A stretch of DNA of 12,830 nucleotides. Origin: Methanobacteriota archaeon (lineage in GTDB: Archaea; Micrarchaeota; Micrarchaeia; Anstonellales; J096). Positions within the stretch are counted from its first letter, which is position 1, and every line of letters begins with the position of its first letter. Location: assembly GCA_003694965.1 (NCBI GenBank), contig RFJG01000009.1:1-12830 (forward strand), given 5' to 3'. A program made the translations under genes and the position numbers. Below are positions 12,028 through 12,830 of this stretch, piece after piece. Under the pieces are notes generated by a model. That model was not told the DNA's origin. It did no database searches and was given only the letters and a program-made list of their open reading frames with translations.

Positions 12028-12830
12028 GAGAAGTATTGCTAAAAGGCCAGAAGCCATGGCCGCCAGCGAAATCTTCCTAACTAAATCTAATCGGAAATCC
12101 TTAACAACATAGCCCATTGAGTAGGCAATGAGGAAAAGAGAAGCAATAAGAAGGAGAGAGGAAACTATGTTTTTTGAGAACTCAGCTAGTAGTAGTGTGC
12201 TCGTCCCAAAGAACACCAAGAAAGAGGCAAGAGCAAGTAATAGAGAAGGTCTCCTTCCTATTAGTGCTGGAAGCGTCTTACTTTTCCTTGCCTTAACATC
12301 ACCCTCAACATCCTCAACATCCTTGACTATTTCCCTCGCCAAACCTATGAAAAATGCAGAGAGCAGGGCAAGGTCATTAATGTAGTTGCTCTCATTAGCA
12401 AGAGCGGCCCCAAATATGAAAGGCATCGCCATCGTCAAAGCAATAAAAAGATTTCCAGCAAGAGGCAAGTCCTTAAGCCTTTTGTTGTAGAACCAAGACA
12501 GTATCGCTAGAGCAAAGGCTATCAGAAATGGAGCCCTGCCAAGGGGGAACGCCAAGAAAGAACCAAGGACGAGGGAGGCAATGCCAAGCTTATATGCAAC
12601 AATAGGCTCTATGTTGCCCGAGACAAGTGGCCTCTCCATTCTCTTATTGAGTTTATCAGCCTCAACATCGAAGTAGTCGTTGAGAGCAAAGGCGCCCATC
12701 TCCAAGAAAAGAGGAACAAGAAATGCCAGGAGGAGCTCAATTGGAGCTAGCTGCACATTAAGGATTATTAGCGAGATGAGTGTTGCAAATGAGAGCATAA
12801 TGCCATGCTCTATCCTGACCAGCTTGAGAT
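12013..12830 (-). CDS. UbiA-family geranylgeranylglyceryl-phosphate geranylgeranyltransferase (DGGGP synthase), partial
   Basis: This membrane enzyme adds the second geranylgeranyl chain to geranylgeranylglyceryl phosphate in archaeal ether-lipid synthesis. The 271 visible residues include the first Asp-rich motif NDYFDVEADKLNKRMERPLV (prenyl-diphosphate/Mg2+ site) and the second, DVEDVEGDVKARKSKTLP, with about eight hydrophobic segments. An internal ATG at 12798 could be taken as the start, but the frame continues upstream as LKLVRIEHGI, which matches the family N-terminus, so the gene runs past the right edge by a few codons. The last codons (GGG GTT GTG GGG TAA) are the first 15 bases of tRNA-Pro. 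Other UbiA prenyltransferases are possible; the neighbourhood does not decide. Confidence 0.9.
   Translation of the reverse strand, partial: LKLVRIEHGIMLSFATLISLIILNVQLAPIELLLAFLVPLFLEMGAFALNDYFDVEADKLNKRMERPLVSGNIEPIVAYKLGIASLVLGSFLAFPLGRAPFLIAFALAILSWFYNKRLKDLPLAGNLFIALTMAMPFIFGAALANESNYINDLALLSAFFIGLAREIVKDVEDVEGDVKARKSKTLPALIGRRPSLLLALASFLVFFGTSTLLLAEFSKNIVSSLLLIASLFLIAYSMGYVVKDFRLDLVRKISLAAMASGLLAILLGVVG

Noticed and set aside
11682..12065. GGCCGCCA direct repeat as an att-site duplication flanking the tRNA
   Set aside because: The two copies (11682-11689 and 12058-12065) share only eight bases, one lies in the prenyltransferase coding region, and no integrase is nearby.
11843..12112. 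Plus-strand open frame of 89 codons across the tRNA
   Set aside because: Its GFEPGSPP segment is the well-known translation of the antisense strand of a tRNA T-arm; the frame covers tRNA-Pro and the antisense of the prenyltransferase.

Overview
The window looks like a compact archaeal chromosome segment, probably from a small-genome (DPANN-type) lineage. The evidence is an archaeal D-aminoacyl-tRNA deacylase (DtdA), a UbiA-family enzyme of archaeal ether-lipid synthesis, a Hef-type helicase, and a tRNA without an encoded CCA. In addition, AT-rich TATA-like boxes sit about 25-28 bases upstream of most start codons, as expected for leaderless archaeal transcription. I see no rRNA, CRISPR array, insertion sequence or integrase. 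The phylum cannot be assigned by reading alone.

Layout. Positions 1-1272 (minus) hold the N-terminal 424 residues of a Hef/FANCM-like DEAH helicase, cut by the left edge. It is divergent from an unrecognised gene (1388-2011). Then come malic enzyme (2046-3281), a D-2-hydroxyacid dehydrogenase (3331-4332) and a membrane-anchored SIMPL/DUF541 protein (4333-5118), all on plus. A minus-strand block follows: a stand-alone Cas4/RecB-like nuclease (5111-5779), a small lipoprotein (5814-6203) and a 56-residue zinc ribbon (6288-6458). The plus strand resumes with a Na+/phosphate cotransporter-like protein carrying a PhoU-like tail (6522-8066), an unknown protein (8099-8563) and a lysozyme-like protein (8556-9554). 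The last runs tail to tail into an Ocnus/PHPT1-like gene (9487-9951, minus). DtdA (10019-10738) and an alpha-helical repeat-like protein (10779-11681) follow. The right end has 273 bases filled with short palindromes, a tRNA-Pro(CGG) (11955-12027, minus) and a geranylgeranylglyceryl-phosphate geranylgeranyltransferase cut by the right edge (12013-12830, minus).

Function. Most genes are housekeeping: DNA repair (helicase, nuclease), translation quality control (DtdA, tRNA-Pro), lipid synthesis and phosphate uptake. Malic enzyme and the hydroxyacid dehydrogenase could together turn malate into pyruvate and then a D-hydroxyacid such as lactate, although the dehydrogenase's cofactor-binding residues look NADP-type.

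The most unusual parts are (a) an array of perfect triloop hairpins with a constant CTTTT-NNN-AAAAG core and covarying outer arms, the last one abutting the tRNA 3' end exactly; (b) a prenyltransferase stop codon that lies inside the tRNA gene; and (c) divergent gene pairs that seem to share one symmetrical TATA box, leaderless on one side and with a short Shine-Dalgarno-like leader on the other.
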